Notes: generated by a model not told the origin, from the sequence alone. Shown: positions 17,532 to 26,269, counted from the first letter of the stretch. The stretch is DNA of 64,000 bases from Burkholderiales bacterium Ga0077543 (GCA_001464055.1 LNET01000017.1:1-64000), one strand, 5' to 3'. Program-made: numbers and translations.

Positions 17532-19079
17532 TCAGAACCGGAAGTTGATCGACGCGGTGACGGCGGTCTCGCGATAGGGGTTTGTGTCGCTCTTGAATTC
17601 GGAATGCCGAGTCGACAAGTCGAGATTCATGGTTCGGTTGATGCGACTGGTCGACCCGAAGGACACACCGGTCAATCGGTTGCGCGCGCGCTGGCCAGCA
17701 CTGGGGCTGGTCTGATGCGTCGCGCTGGTGTTGATGCTGGTCGTGGGCGTCAACCGGTAGGTCACGCTGCCCGTGATGCCGCGCTCGCTCGTGCTGGAAC
17801 TGGTGGCACTGACGTTGGCGGCAGCGTTCGCCGGCCTGTCCAGCGCTCGCAGCTGGATGCCGAAGAACTGCAGCGTGATGGTGGTGCGCAAGCCGTTCCA
17901 GGCCGCTGAAAACTCTTGACGCCGCTGCAGTGACACCACTTCGGACAGCGCGCCGATATTGAGCAGTTCGTTCGGGTCGCGGCCCAGTTGGCGCAGGAAC
18001 TCCCGAACCACCAGCTCGCGCTGGACCGGATCCGGCGTGCTGGATGCAAACTGCTGGAAGAACAGGTCGAAAATCGTGATGGGTCGATCCAGACCCGTGG
18101 GGCTGCCGCCATCCGTGGCCCCGCGGGTATCGGTGTAACGCCAGATGGTTCGCGGCGTGCGGTATTCGAAGCTGGCGCCGTAGGAAGTACCGAAGTAGCG
18201 GCGCCCACCCTCGATCGAGACGCGGGTTCGAGGTGATGGTGTCCAGGAACCGCCGGCACCGAAGTTGTCGTAGCTGCGGCGGATCAGGCTGCCGACGTCT
18301 GTCGACTCCTGCCCGCCGCTGACGTAAAGCTGCCAGTCCACATCGGGCTGCCACGTGAGCCGGCCGTTCAGTCGCGAAGTCCGGGTGTCCCGGCCATCAC
18401 GGAAGCTCAGGTCTTGGTGCTGGGCGGTCAGCCCCCAGCCCAAAGGCCCGCCGCCGCGCGGTGACGTCAACGACACCAGTGCCGACCGGGTGTTCGAGTC
18501 CGCCGCGTCGAAGTCTCGTGCGTCGGTCATCGTCGCACCCAGGCGAACCTGATAGTCGGCAAGCCCACCCAGGGTACCGACGATGTAGGGTGAGACCTGC
18601 AGGTTGATGACTTCGCTGCGGTTCGCGCGATCCGTATAGGTGTTGAAGGCAAACTGCTGGCCCGTGGCCGAGATGTCGGACTGGCCGATGCTGGCCTGGG
18701 CATCGATAAAGGCAAACCCATCGATCGCTTCGGCACGAAGGTTGGCAGTCAGCCGGTTGTCCACCACGCCGGCGTCGGGCCGCTCGGAAAAGTATGTGGC
18801 GTCCAGTGCGTAGCTGACCGCTCCCTGCAGACGACCGCTGCGGCTGGACCAGTTGATGCCCGGACTGACACGCGTGGCGAACTCGCCGCCCTCGACACCA
18901 CCGTTGACACCGGTGCTTCGCAGGAAGGTCTCGGATACCACCAGCGTCGGCACCAGTCCTGTGTTTCGGGCGGGGCGCTCCTGAGCCTGGACCTGCGCGG
19001 CACCGCCCAGCGCAAAGCCTACCGCGACAGCCAGCAAGGACAGCCGTGGTGATTCACCTCGCGCAGGGAGTCGGGTCAT
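17532..19079 (-). CDS. PEP-CTERM system-associated outer-membrane beta-barrel protein
   Basis: The 515-residue protein has an N-terminal signal peptide (LSLLAVAVGFALGG, cleavage probably after AQVQAQ) and then a long series of amphipathic strands with alternating aromatic residues. It ends in TASINFRF, a terminal phenylalanine typical of BAM-inserted barrels. Length and position between the autokinase and ATPase genes match the outer-membrane protein family found in most exosortase A loci. It may be the outer-membrane exit or an accessory of the secretion complex; that function is not proved for the family. Confidence 0.82.
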   Translation of the reverse strand: MTRLPARGESPRLSLLAVAVGFALGGAAQVQAQERPARNTGLVPTLVVSETFLRSTGVNGGVEGGEFATRVSPGINWSSRSGRLQGAVSYALDATYFSERPDAGVVDNRLTANLRAEAIDGFAFIDAQASIGQSDISATGQQFAFNTYTDRANRSEVINLQVSPYIVGTLGGLADYQVRLGATMTDARDFDAADSNTRSALVSLTSPRGGGPLGWGLTAQHQDLSFRDGRDTRTSRLNGRLTWQPDVDWQLYVSGGQESTDVGSLIRRSYDNFGAGGSWTPSPRTRVSIEGGRRYFGTSYGASFEYRTPRTIWRYTDTRGATDGGSPTGLDRPITIFDLFFQQFASSTPDPVQRELVVREFLRQLGRDPNELLNIGALSEVVSLQRRQEFSAAWNGLRTTITLQFFGIQLRALDRPANAAANVSATSSSTSERGITGSVTYRLTPTTSINTSATHQTSPSAGQRARNRLTGVSFGSTSRINRTMNLDLSTRHSEFKSDTNPYRETAVTASINFRF

Positions 19080-19094
19080 GAGGGCAGGCGAAGC

Positions 19095-20108
19095 TCAGCT
19101 CTTGGCCGGCTCCTGCTTGGCGTCGGAAGGCGAGCCATACCCGTAGCCGTAGCCATACCCATAGCCGTAACCGTAGCCGTAGGTCCCACCCGCATCGCTG
19201 CGCGCCTTGTTCAGCACCATCATCCGAACGGGACAGGATTCGATCGTTGCCAGCGCCTGCTGCACGCTGGATTGCAGCGTGCGGTCGGCGTGCACGACCA
19301 TGACGATTTGCCCCATGTGGGTGGCCAGCACTCGAGCCTCGGTGGTGAGCAGCAGCGGCGGCGAGTCGAAGATGATGATGCGATCGGGGTATCGCGTGGC
19401 CATGTCGTCCAGCAACTGCTTCATCGCCTCGCTGGCCAGGAGCTCGGTCGCCCGCGGATGCGGCGAGCCGCTGGGCAGCACGGTCAGCTTGTCGACGTTG
19501 GTGCGCATCAGCACCTCCGACATTTCGGCCTTGCCTTCCAGCAGGTCGAGCAGTCCTGGCCCGGGGGGCAGCCCCAGCACCCTCAGCACCGAGGGCCGGG
19601 CGACGTCGGCATCGACCAGCATCACGGTGTGGTCGAGTTCGGCGGCGATGCTCATCGCCAGATTGATCGACGTGAAGCTCTTGCCTTCGCCCGGCAAGGC
19701 GCTGGTGATCATGATCAGGTTGCCATGGGCAATGCTGGCGGCACCCCGGCCCAGGGCGTTGGTGATCAGCGGCCGCTTGAGAACCCGGTACTGGTCGGCC
19801 AGGTGCGAGCGCGGCGCATTCGGCGTGACGATGCCGCCCTGGGACAGCCTGTTCAGGTCCAGTTCGACCCGCCGCGACAGCGATACCGGTTCGGCGGGCT
19901 CCGACAAGCGCCCGCGCGCTGCGGCACCCTGCCCTGCAGCGCCTGCAGCCGCCGCTTCGGCGGCGGCGGCGAAGGCCGCGGCGCCCGGCGTGCTGCTGGC
20001 CGACAGCTGGGAAGCTGGTGACGACGGGCTGTCGATTTCGGGGATGTTGACGCCGGCCTGGCGCAATTGCTCCAGCCGTTGCGCCGCTTGTTCGATCAGG
20101 CTGCTCAT
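19095..20108 (-). CDS. XrtA-associated tyrosine autokinase (BY-kinase)
   Basis: The 337-residue cytosolic kinase has Walker A SALPGEGKS (136-144), Walker A' VMLVDADVARPS (162-173) and Walker B IIIFDSPP (244-251), the ordered motifs of bacterial tyrosine kinases of the Wzc/CpsD type. The C-terminus carries eight alternating Tyr residues in Tyr-Gly pairs (310-324), the expected autophosphorylation cluster. The N-terminal 75 residues are Ala-rich and disordered. The periplasmic Wzz half is encoded separately by the neighbouring gene at 20113-21759, so this is a split Wzc. It controls polymer length and export through phosphorylation cycles; a cognate phosphatase was not found in the window. Confidence 0.9.
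   Translation of the reverse strand: MSSLIEQAAQRLEQLRQAGVNIPEIDSPSSPASQLSASSTPGAAAFAAAAEAAAAGAAGQGAAARGRLSEPAEPVSLSRRVELDLNRLSQGGIVTPNAPRSHLADQYRVLKRPLITNALGRGAASIAHGNLIMITSALPGEGKSFTSINLAMSIAAELDHTVMLVDADVARPSVLRVLGLPPGPGLLDLLEGKAEMSEVLMRTNVDKLTVLPSGSPHPRATELLASEAMKQLLDDMATRYPDRIIIFDSPPLLLTTEARVLATHMGQIVMVVHADRTLQSSVQQALATIESCPVRMMVLNKARSDAGGTYGYGYGYGYGYGYGYGSPSDAKQEPAKS
19134..19181 (-). repeat. 48-bp hexanucleotide repeat encoding eight Tyr-Gly units
   Basis: Eight 6-bp units run in tandem in the 3' end of the autokinase gene, each encoding Tyr followed by Gly. The units are not identical at the DNA level: Tyr is written as TAC or TAT and Gly as GGC, GGT or GGG. This means the amino acid pattern is conserved rather than being a very recent slippage product. 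Confidence 0.9.
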
Positions 20109-20112
20109 GGGT

Positions 20113-21759
20113 TCAGGCGCCGTAGCGGTTCATCAGGGTCATTGCAATCAGTCCGGCAATGAACAGCCCGACCAGGCCACCGGAGGCCGAAACAAAACGG
20201 ATCAGGCTGCCACGCTCGCGGCGCCGATCCTGTTCCGTCGTGAGCATGGACACGACACCGAGCAGCGGCATGCCCGTCCGTGCCCGCAGGGTGTCGGCGT
20301 CGCCGAAGGTCGGGCGCAGCTGGGCAGCGGCAAACGCGAAGAACAAGCCAGCGGCCAGCGCCAGAAGCAGCGCCACGGGCAGGAGCAGCAGGCGGTTCGG
20401 GGACACCGGCTTGGGCGAAACGCGCGGGGGGTCGATGAGACGGAAATCGGCGACGCCGGAGACGACGTCGAGCTCGCCCGACATCACGGCCGACTGGCGC
20501 CGGCTGACGAGGTCTTCGTAGTTCTTCTTCGTGACTTCGTAGTCGCGGTTGAGCTGCGCGGCTTCGGCTTCGATTTGCGGTGCGGTCTTCAGCGAGTCGC
20601 GCAACGAGGCAAAGCGACTGGCGTATTCGTCGGCCCGGGCCCTCATCGCGGCAACCTGGACTTCAGCGGTGGCCAGCATGCGGCTGAGCTCCTGGACAGC
20701 CAGGCTGTCACTGGCCGAACTGCCGCCGATGCCCTTGTTGGCTGCCGCGGCAGCGGCCGCGGCAGCTGCGGCAGTGGCCGCCTTGCGCTGGAGTTCGGCC
20801 ACTTCGCGACGCTTCTGTTCTTCCAGATCCGCAATCAAGCGGCGCGTGCCGGTCACGTCGGGGTGCAGGTCGGTGTAGCGCTGGAGCAGACTGTCGAGAT
20901 TGCGCTTCTGGGCGTCGATGCGCGCGTCGATTTCCGGCGTGGAAACAGCAGGCTGACCAGTGGCGCTGGCGCCCGCACCGGCGCCGGCGCCGCTCAGCAG
21001 GTCGGGCAGGGCGCTTGCCCCGCCCTGGCCACGGGCCTCGGCGAGCTGCTGGCGCGCGGCTTCACGTGCCTGCTCGGCCTCGCGCAACTGCAGCCGCGCG
21101 GCATCGAGTTGCGAACTGACTTCGGACAGGCGTGTCGCGATGTCCTTGCCGTCGGCACCCTGACGATCGAGGTTGCGCAGCCGGAACTCCTTCATTCGCG
21201 CTTCCGCCTCTTCGAGCTTGGCCTCGAAGGTCTTGATCTGGTCGGACAGGAAGGACTTGGCGGAATCGGTGTCCTTGCGGCTGGCCCCCAGCCCCGACTC
21301 GACGAAGATCGAAACCATGGCCTGCACCACGCGCTTGGCCTTGTCCTGCTCGGTGTCGCGGTAGGACATCGAATACAGGTTCTCCCCGCCTGCAGTGCGG
21401 ATCTCGATGGTCTGCATCAGCTTTTCGACCAAGGCTTCCTGTTCGTTCGCACTGCGATTGCTGAGGTCGAGATCGGCCATGCGGATCAGCTTCTCGATAT
21501 TGGGCCGGCTGACCAAGGTGCGGCTGAGCATGCCGATTTGCTGCTCGACATTGGGCTGCACTGCCAGCCCGCTCATGAGCGGATTCAGGATCGAGTCGGT
21601 GTCGACGTAAATACGGGCCGATGCTTCGTACTGGTCAGGGATCTTCCAGACAATGACGACGCTGATCGCAGCCACCACCCACGCGACGATCAACGCCGGC
21701 CAGCGGAATGTCCACATCCCGCGGGCGGTTGCGAAAAACTGTTGAACGATCTCTTGCAT
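20113..21759 (-). CDS. XrtA system polysaccharide chain-length determinant (Wzz-like)
   Basis: I chose the ATG at 21759 because it yields the family N-terminus MQEIVQQFFATARGMWTFRW followed by a membrane segment (about 18-38); upstream codons are low-complexity Arg/Ser. The 548-residue protein has the Wzz domain (DQYEASARIYVDTDS), a long periplasmic coiled-coil region and two C-terminal membrane segments (about 453-480 and 523-543). A poly-Ala linker of about eleven residues, about residue 330, interrupts the coiled coils. It acts in the inner membrane as polysaccharide co-polymerase, partnering the autokinase encoded 4 bp downstream. Confidence 0.9.
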   Translation of the reverse strand: MQEIVQQFFATARGMWTFRWPALIVAWVVAAISVVIVWKIPDQYEASARIYVDTDSILNPLMSGLAVQPNVEQQIGMLSRTLVSRPNIEKLIRMADLDLSNRSANEQEALVEKLMQTIEIRTAGGENLYSMSYRDTEQDKAKRVVQAMVSIFVESGLGASRKDTDSAKSFLSDQIKTFEAKLEEAEARMKEFRLRNLDRQGADGKDIATRLSEVSSQLDAARLQLREAEQAREAARQQLAEARGQGGASALPDLLSGAGAGAGASATGQPAVSTPEIDARIDAQKRNLDSLLQRYTDLHPDVTGTRRLIADLEEQKRREVAELQRKAATAAAAAAAAAAANKGIGGSSASDSLAVQELSRMLATAEVQVAAMRARADEYASRFASLRDSLKTAPQIEAEAAQLNRDYEVTKKNYEDLVSRRQSAVMSGELDVVSGVADFRLIDPPRVSPKPVSPNRLLLLPVALLLALAAGLFFAFAAAQLRPTFGDADTLRARTGMPLLGVVSMLTTEQDRRRERGSLIRFVSASGGLVGLFIAGLIAMTLMNRYGA

Positions 21760-21838
21760 GGTGCGAAGTCGGGCCTTGGCTAGCCGCGCCTGTGGCGATG
21801 GACGGCCGGCAAGGCCAGGCCGGGCCGCGCGGACGGGG

Positions 21839-22471
21839 TCAGAAGAAGCTCTGGGGGATGATGAGGATGTCGCCCGGGCGCATCTCGACGTTGGCGGACA
21901 CATCGCCGCGCTTGATCAGATCTTTCAGCCGCACGGCATATTGCTTGTTGCCATCGCCGCTGCGCAGGATGCTGGCGCCGTTGCCATCGGCAAAATCGGT
22001 CAGTCCGCCCACGGCGATCATCACGTCGAGCAAGGTCATCTTCTGCTTGAACGGCAGGAACTGCGGCCGGGCGGCTTCACCAACCACACGGATCTGCTCA
22101 CTGTACGGGCCGACGAAGTTCGTGACGATGACAGTGACCACCGGGTCGCGCACGAAGGTCGACAACTTCTTCTCGATGTCGCGAGCCACCTCGACCGACG
22201 TCTTGCCCTGAACGACGAGTTCGTCGACCAGGGGTGCCGACAGCTTGCCGTCGGGCCGCACCGGCACCGACAAGGAAAGTTCCGGGTTGCGCCAGACAAT
22301 GATGTTCAGGCTGTCGCCAGCGCCGATGACGTAGTTGTAGTCGGCATTGGATGCGCTGGCAGGCGCGGGTGGCAGGGCATCCTTCTTCATCAAGCCGCAG
22401 CCCGACAGGGCCGCGGCAACGACGATCACGCCCAGAAGCCGAAGATTAGAAAAGGATGCAGACAGTCTCAT
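21839..22471 (-). CDS. XrtA-associated polysaccharide export lipoprotein (Wza-like)
   Basis: The ATG at 22471 gives a 210-residue protein with a lipoprotein signal: RLLGVIVVAAALSGC with the lipidated Cys at about 24. It continues with the poly_export domain (YVIGAGDSLNIIVWRNPELS) and SLBB-like repeats (IRVVGEAARPQFLP), ending in RPGDILIIPQSFF. An upstream in-frame start at 22546 would precede the signal peptide and is rejected. It is the first gene of the minus-strand operon. As a short Wza homologue it forms the outer-membrane channel or its periplasmic part for exopolysaccharide export. Confidence 0.9.
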   Translation of the reverse strand: MRLSASFSNLRLLGVIVVAAALSGCGLMKKDALPPAPASASNADYNYVIGAGDSLNIIVWRNPELSLSVPVRPDGKLSAPLVDELVVQGKTSVEVARDIEKKLSTFVRDPVVTVIVTNFVGPYSEQIRVVGEAARPQFLPFKQKMTLLDVMIAVGGLTDFADGNGASILRSGDGNKQYAVRLKDLIKRGDVSANVEMRPGDILIIPQSFF

Positions 22472-22982
22472 GACCAACCTCAAGTTCGAAGGGCTCGCGA
22501 CGGGCACGCGAATGTGGTTGCCGCGTTCGCCGCGGCCTGCAACCACGAAGCGCGGCGCAGGCAGGTTCTGACACGGTATGGCCAGTGCGATGACGCTGCA
22601 AACCGCGACGACGGCACCTTAACCGGATGATGGCACAGCAACAAGCCGCAGCTTGCGGGGGGTCCGGACCAGCTCCACTGTCTTGGGCACATATTTCACG
22701 GCAGGCGCCATCTCGACTCCCGGACTGGCGCGCCCGGAAGTGTCGGACGACTTGACACCGGTCGTGCCAGTAGCCCCATCGAAACCTGCAATCCTTTGAT
22801 TCGTATAGGTTTTTTTCATTGGCATGCAGAGTGCTTGATACGTACCCGAACTGCGCTTGGTACGCGCAATCTGCACGGCACCCCCTGCATTCGAAGGCCT
22901 CCAGGCGGCCTGGGGATGGACGATGGCAGCTGGGCGCCTCTTAGAATCGAGCGATTGGATGCCATGTGCATCGGGAGTATTC
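22472..22982. promoter_or_regulatory. Divergent intergenic region between the eps operon and the HprK-like module
   Basis: About 511 bp without a recognisable gene separate two divergent operons, so it should hold both promoters. On the minus strand at 22764-22769 there is TGGCAC preceded by CT and followed by G, a full match to the sigma-54 -24 element, but the -12 part (GTGT) is poor. A T-run at about 22808-22815 follows a loose AAACCT/AGGTTT inverted repeat. A 121-codon minus-strand frame (22619-22984) shows no family features and I treat it as chance. I cannot name a firm promoter. Confidence 0.4.
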
Positions 22983-23663
22983 ATGGATCAGAAGCCACCG
23001 CCGAAAGACGCCGGCGTCGACACAGCCGTCGAAGCGCCACATCCTGAATCAAAGGGCGTCGGACGCCGCGCGCTGCTGCGCGGCGGCGCAGCAGCGGCGC
23101 CTGTTCTGCTGGCGCTGCACAGCGGGCCAGTGGCTGCCACGGGCAAGATGTCCTGCACCGTCGCTTCTTCCTTCGTTTCACTGGCCACCTTCGGCAGCCG
23201 CAACCCGGGTGCGACCACCCTGCAGTGCTCGTCCAAGAATGCCGGCCACTGGCACCAGGCGTCGAAGAACCTGGCCCATCGGGCCGCCCTCGAGCGTCCG
23301 CGCTGGGCCACGAGGAAGCTGGTGAACTATCTGGGCGCCAGTTGTTCGCCGCACGCCCAACTCGGGGGCAACCCGAACACCTACGAAGTCTGGCAGGTCA
23401 TGGGGCTGGGCGACGCTCCTGCCGAAAAGGGCGAACTGGGCGTTCTGCATCACATCCTCGGGCTGGCGCTCAGCATCGACAGCGGCGGGGGCACCGTCAA
23501 CACCGGCGGGGTCATGAACACACCCTACCTTGCCGGCATCTGGAAGACCTACCGAGTCAACCGTCGCTACGTATTGCCCAGCTCAGGCATCAACTGGTCC
23601 GAGGACGAGCTCATCATGTGGTTGAAGATGCTCCAGTACCCGATGCCCTTGCCAAGCGTCTGA
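22983..23663 (+). CDS. Secreted protein of unknown function with twin-arginine-like leader
   Basis: The ATG at 22983 follows a good ribosome-binding sequence (CGGGAG) by 5-6 bp, giving 226 residues. Residues 25-52 look like a twin-arginine signal: GRRALLRGG, a short hydrophobic stretch, then PVAATG. The mature part has three cysteines (MSC, LQC, ASC), is Ser/Gly/Asn-rich in the middle and ends with a Trp-rich helix-like segment (INWSEDELIMWLKML). No enzymatic motif was recognised. It heads an operon with a PqqD-like protein, an HPr-kinase-like protein and a nucleotidyltransferase, and may be the protein they act on or a partner of the XrtA system. Both ideas are inference. Confidence 0.7.
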   Translation: MDQKPPPKDAGVDTAVEAPHPESKGVGRRALLRGGAAAAPVLLALHSGPVAATGKMSCTVASSFVSLATFGSRNPGATTLQCSSKNAGHWHQASKNLAHRAALERPRWATRKLVNYLGASCSPHAQLGGNPNTYEVWQVMGLGDAPAEKGELGVLHHILGLALSIDSGGGTVNTGGVMNTPYLAGIWKTYRVNRRYVLPSSGINWSEDELIMWLKMLQYPMPLPSV

Positions 23664-23676
23664 CGGCCCGTTCGCG

Positions 23677-23940
23677 TTGACTGAAGACGCGCTGGCGCGA
23701 CTGCGGGGCGCCTACCAACCCGCCGATCAACTCCTGGTCCACGACTGGGGCGACGCGACAGCGGTCGTGTTCGTCCAGGGCACCCATGTGACCCTCCTCG
23801 TAGACGCCACGGCCGCCGCCTTGGTGGCCGACTGGACGCAGCCGGTCGATGCCGACGAGGCTGATGCCGTGGCAAGGCTGCTCGAGTCCCAGATTCCGGC
23901 CCTGGTTCAGGCCGGGATTCTGATTCCGCGAACGGCATGA
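23677..23940 (+). CDS. PqqD-like small protein of the HprK-related (HPr-rel-A) module
   Basis: The 87-residue protein is predicted as a small winged-helix-like domain. The pattern VVFVQGTHVTLLVDATAAALVADW followed by LLESQIPALVQAGILI resembles PqqD-family peptide chaperones, which present a substrate peptide to a modifying enzyme. The frame starts at a TTG (23677) with no strong ribosome-binding site, so the start is uncertain. Its stop overlaps the next ATG by 4 bp, giving tight coupling to the HprK-like protein. The set PqqD-like, HprK-like and nucleotidyltransferase is recurrent near exosortase A loci; its chemistry is unknown. Confidence 0.68.
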   Translation: MTEDALARLRGAYQPADQLLVHDWGDATAVVFVQGTHVTLLVDATAAALVADWTQPVDADEADAVARLLESQIPALVQAGILIPRTA

Positions 23941-24875
23941 ACACCACCACGGTAGGCAGTCTCTCAGCCAGGGAATGCCAGGCTCGGCTGCTGTCGCCTT
24001 CGGGCCTGGCCTTGCGCACGGGACCGTTTTCGGCGGCAGTGCACTCGCCCTTGCCCGAAGTTGCCGCCGCCCTGAGCCGGCTCTACGCCGAGCATCCCCT
24101 GCTGACTGACGAAAGCTTCATCGATTTCCGTGTCGGTGTGCGTCGACCGCCCGGGTGGCGGGCCCGATGGCAGCCTCAAGTGGTGTTCGAGTTCGATGGC
24201 CAGACACCTTTCAACCCGCTGCCGGGAGACCAGGGCTTCCCGCTGCTCGAATGGGGTCTGAACTGGTGCGTCTACGGCCTGTGTCATCAGTTTCTGAGCC
24301 TGCATGCGGCCGTGCTCGAGCGCAACGGCCGCGCCCTCATCCTCCCGGCTCCCTCAGGGTCCGGCAAAAGCACGCTGTGCGCAGGACTGCTGTTCAGCGG
24401 CTGGAGGTTGTTGTCCGACGAACTGACCCTCATCTGCCCTCATCATGGCGACATCGTGCCCATTCCTCGCCCTGTGAGTTTGAAGAACGAGTCCATCGCC
24501 GTGATCGAGGCGCTGGCACCCCAGGTGGAGTTCGGTTCGCGTGTCCATGAAACCAGCAAAGGTCTGGTGGCCCACTTCAAGCCGCCGACAGACGCCGTGC
24601 AGCGCGCCCATGAGCGCGCCTTGCCGGGCTGGATCGTCCTGCCCAAGTACGTTCCCGAGCAGCCTGCCACACTGAAGCCGCTGGAAAGATCGCGTGCATT
24701 CATGCACCTCGTCGAGAATGCGTTCAACTACGACGTCTTCGGCGCCGAAGGCTTCCAACTGCTCGGCTCGGTGATCGACCGCACGACATGCTTCAGTTTC
24801 GAGTACGGCCACCTGCCCCAGGCTGTGCAGCTGTTCAACCAGCTCGCCGACGGCCTGGACATCGCCAGCCGCTGA
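23937..24875 (+). CDS. HprK-related kinase A (P-loop protein)
   Basis: The 312-residue protein has a Walker A APSGSGKST (138-146) preceded by LSLHAAVLERNGRALIL, an arrangement of HPr serine kinase/phosphorylase C-terminal domains. LLSDELTLI (158-166) supplies the acidic residues after the P-loop. The N-terminal 100 residues lack the HprK N-terminal domain. No HPr gene is nearby, so the substrate is not the sugar phosphotransferase protein HPr of classical HprK. It is cytosolic, in an operon with a PqqD-like protein and a nucleotidyltransferase. It most likely phosphorylates a peptide or protein, or acts as an ATPase; this is inference. Confidence 0.82.
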   Translation: MNTTTVGSLSARECQARLLSPSGLALRTGPFSAAVHSPLPEVAAALSRLYAEHPLLTDESFIDFRVGVRRPPGWRARWQPQVVFEFDGQTPFNPLPGDQGFPLLEWGLNWCVYGLCHQFLSLHAAVLERNGRALILPAPSGSGKSTLCAGLLFSGWRLLSDELTLICPHHGDIVPIPRPVSLKNESIAVIEALAPQVEFGSRVHETSKGLVAHFKPPTDAVQRAHERALPGWIVLPKYVPEQPATLKPLERSRAFMHLVENAFNYDVFGAEGFQLLGSVIDRTTCFSFEYGHLPQAVQLFNQLADGLDIASR

Positions 24876-24930
24876 CACCGCCAGGCACGGCAGTCATCCC
24901 GCTGTCTGCCGTGTCCGGCCAGGGGCCCTG

Positions 24931-26043
24931 ATGCTGTCCAGTCGGCCCGAGCTGTTGCAGGCCCTGCGCCAGCCTGCCGAGGTGGCGGACTGGGACGAAA
25001 CCCGGTGCACCCGACTCCTGCACCAGGCCCGGGCCTGCAGCCTGCTCGGGCGAACAGCCCACGCCGTGACGGCCGCGTGCTCCGAAGCCGGCAGGTCGCC
25101 CCCGCGCGTGCTGGCTGGTCATTTCGAGTCGGCACTGCGCCTGTGCCGCGCCCAGCAAGCCGAGGTTCAGCGCGAAGCGCGCTTCCTGCGCGCCGCATTG
25201 CAACCGCTTGGTACTCCCGTGGTGATGCTCAAGGGTGCAGCCTATGTGCTGGCCGGGCTGCCCGCCGCCCAGGGCCGGCTCTTTTCTGACGTGGATCTTC
25301 TCGTACCGAAGGCCATGCTGGCGCAGGCCGAGTCTTTGCTGCTCCTGAACGGCTGGATGGGCACTGCGCAGACCGCCTACGACGAACGCTATTACCGGGA
25401 ATGGATGCACGAACTGCCGCCCATGGCGCATGTGCACCGCCGGACGACTCTGGACGTGCACCACACGCTGCTGCCCGAAACAGCACGCCTGCGCCCCGAC
25501 GCCGCAGCGCTGTTCGCGGCCGCACAGCCGCTGGAGGAATGGCCCGGTCTGCAGATTCTCTGCCCCGCCGACATGGTGCTGCACAGCATGACGCACCTGT
25601 TCATGAACGACGAGACCCACCATGCCTTGCGCGACCTCTGCGACCTGGACGCCTTGCTGCGTCACTTCGGCCAGCGCCCAGGCTTCTGGGATGGCCTGGC
25701 ACGGCGGGCCGTGTTGCATCAGCTGACCCGACCCTTGTACTACGGGCTGCGCTACACCCAGCGCTTGCTGGGCACACCGGTTCCGCAGGCCAGCACCGTG
25801 GCCTCCTTGGCCGCTGCGCCCAGTCGCCCTGTGGCAGCCTTGATGGACCGCTGGTGGCTGACGGCGATGGATCCGAATGCCCCGTTCAGTCCGAGCGCAT
25901 CGCGCTCCCTGGCCAACCTGGCGCTGTATGTGCGCGGCCACTGGCTGCGCATGCCGGCCCCCCTGCTGGCGCGCCACCTCACCATCAAGGCCTTGCGCCT
26001 GCACGAGCGCGGAACCCAAGCCTCTGCTGGACCGGTGGCCTGA
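24931..26043 (+). CDS. Nucleotidyltransferase family protein (NTP_transf_5-like)
   Basis: The 370-residue protein contains the nucleotidyltransferase core VVMLKGAAYVLAGLP (98-112) followed by GRLFSDVDLLV (115-125), with two catalytic-type aspartates at 120 and 122. The rest is helical with LDVHHTLLP and LFMNDETHHALRDLCDLDALL segments seen in the uncharacterised nucleotidyltransferase group found beside PqqD and HprK-like proteins. No signal peptide. It is the last gene of the module, 55 bp after the HprK-like gene. Nucleotidyl transfer to a protein, peptide or small molecule is possible; the target is unknown. Confidence 0.8.
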   Translation: MLSSRPELLQALRQPAEVADWDETRCTRLLHQARACSLLGRTAHAVTAACSEAGRSPPRVLAGHFESALRLCRAQQAEVQREARFLRAALQPLGTPVVMLKGAAYVLAGLPAAQGRLFSDVDLLVPKAMLAQAESLLLLNGWMGTAQTAYDERYYREWMHELPPMAHVHRRTTLDVHHTLLPETARLRPDAAALFAAAQPLEEWPGLQILCPADMVLHSMTHLFMNDETHHALRDLCDLDALLRHFGQRPGFWDGLARRAVLHQLTRPLYYGLRYTQRLLGTPVPQASTVASLAAAPSRPVAALMDRWWLTAMDPNAPFSPSASRSLANLALYVRGHWLRMPAPLLARHLTIKALRLHERGTQASAGPVA

Positions 26044-26269
26044 AACACGACGTTGCGAGAGTTCGTGCAAGAGTTGTGCGCTGGATGAACCGGTGGTTCG
26101 GGCTTCACGCCAGGACAGGAATCAGTCCGTATCCTGAAGCCGCAGGGCAGATTTGGCGAATGAAGGCCACCTGAAACAAACGGTAACTGCACACAATTGC
26201 CTACACCTGCAGAGCCCCCCGTGACGCAGGGGTTGCGACCCGCAAGCCCCGCTCCCGACAATCAATTTG
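26044..26269 (+). promoter_or_regulatory. Leader region of the sugar transferase gene
   Basis: No gene is seen in this 226-bp gap. It contains a GC-rich hairpin at 26229-26250: GGGGTTGCG pairs with CGCAAGCCCC with one bulged base and a 3-nt loop. It ends 19 bp before the ATG of the next gene. It could terminate the upstream module or control the leader of the downstream gene; it lacks a following T-run. No firm promoter can be named. Confidence 0.4.

Noticed and set aside
20740..20785. Poly-Ala stretch in the chain-length gene as a mobile or CRISPR-like repeat
   Set aside because: It is an in-frame alanine linker in a coiled-coil protein with mixed codons, not a spaced repeat array.
22619..22984. 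Minus-strand 121-codon frame in the divergent intergenic region
   Set aside because: No family features, no ribosome-binding site, and it covers the region where both divergent promoters should be.
26170..26200. CTGCAC...TTGC as a sigma-54 promoter before epsB
   Set aside because: The distance between the two parts is one base short and the -24 GG is missing; sigma-54 promoters need exact spacing.
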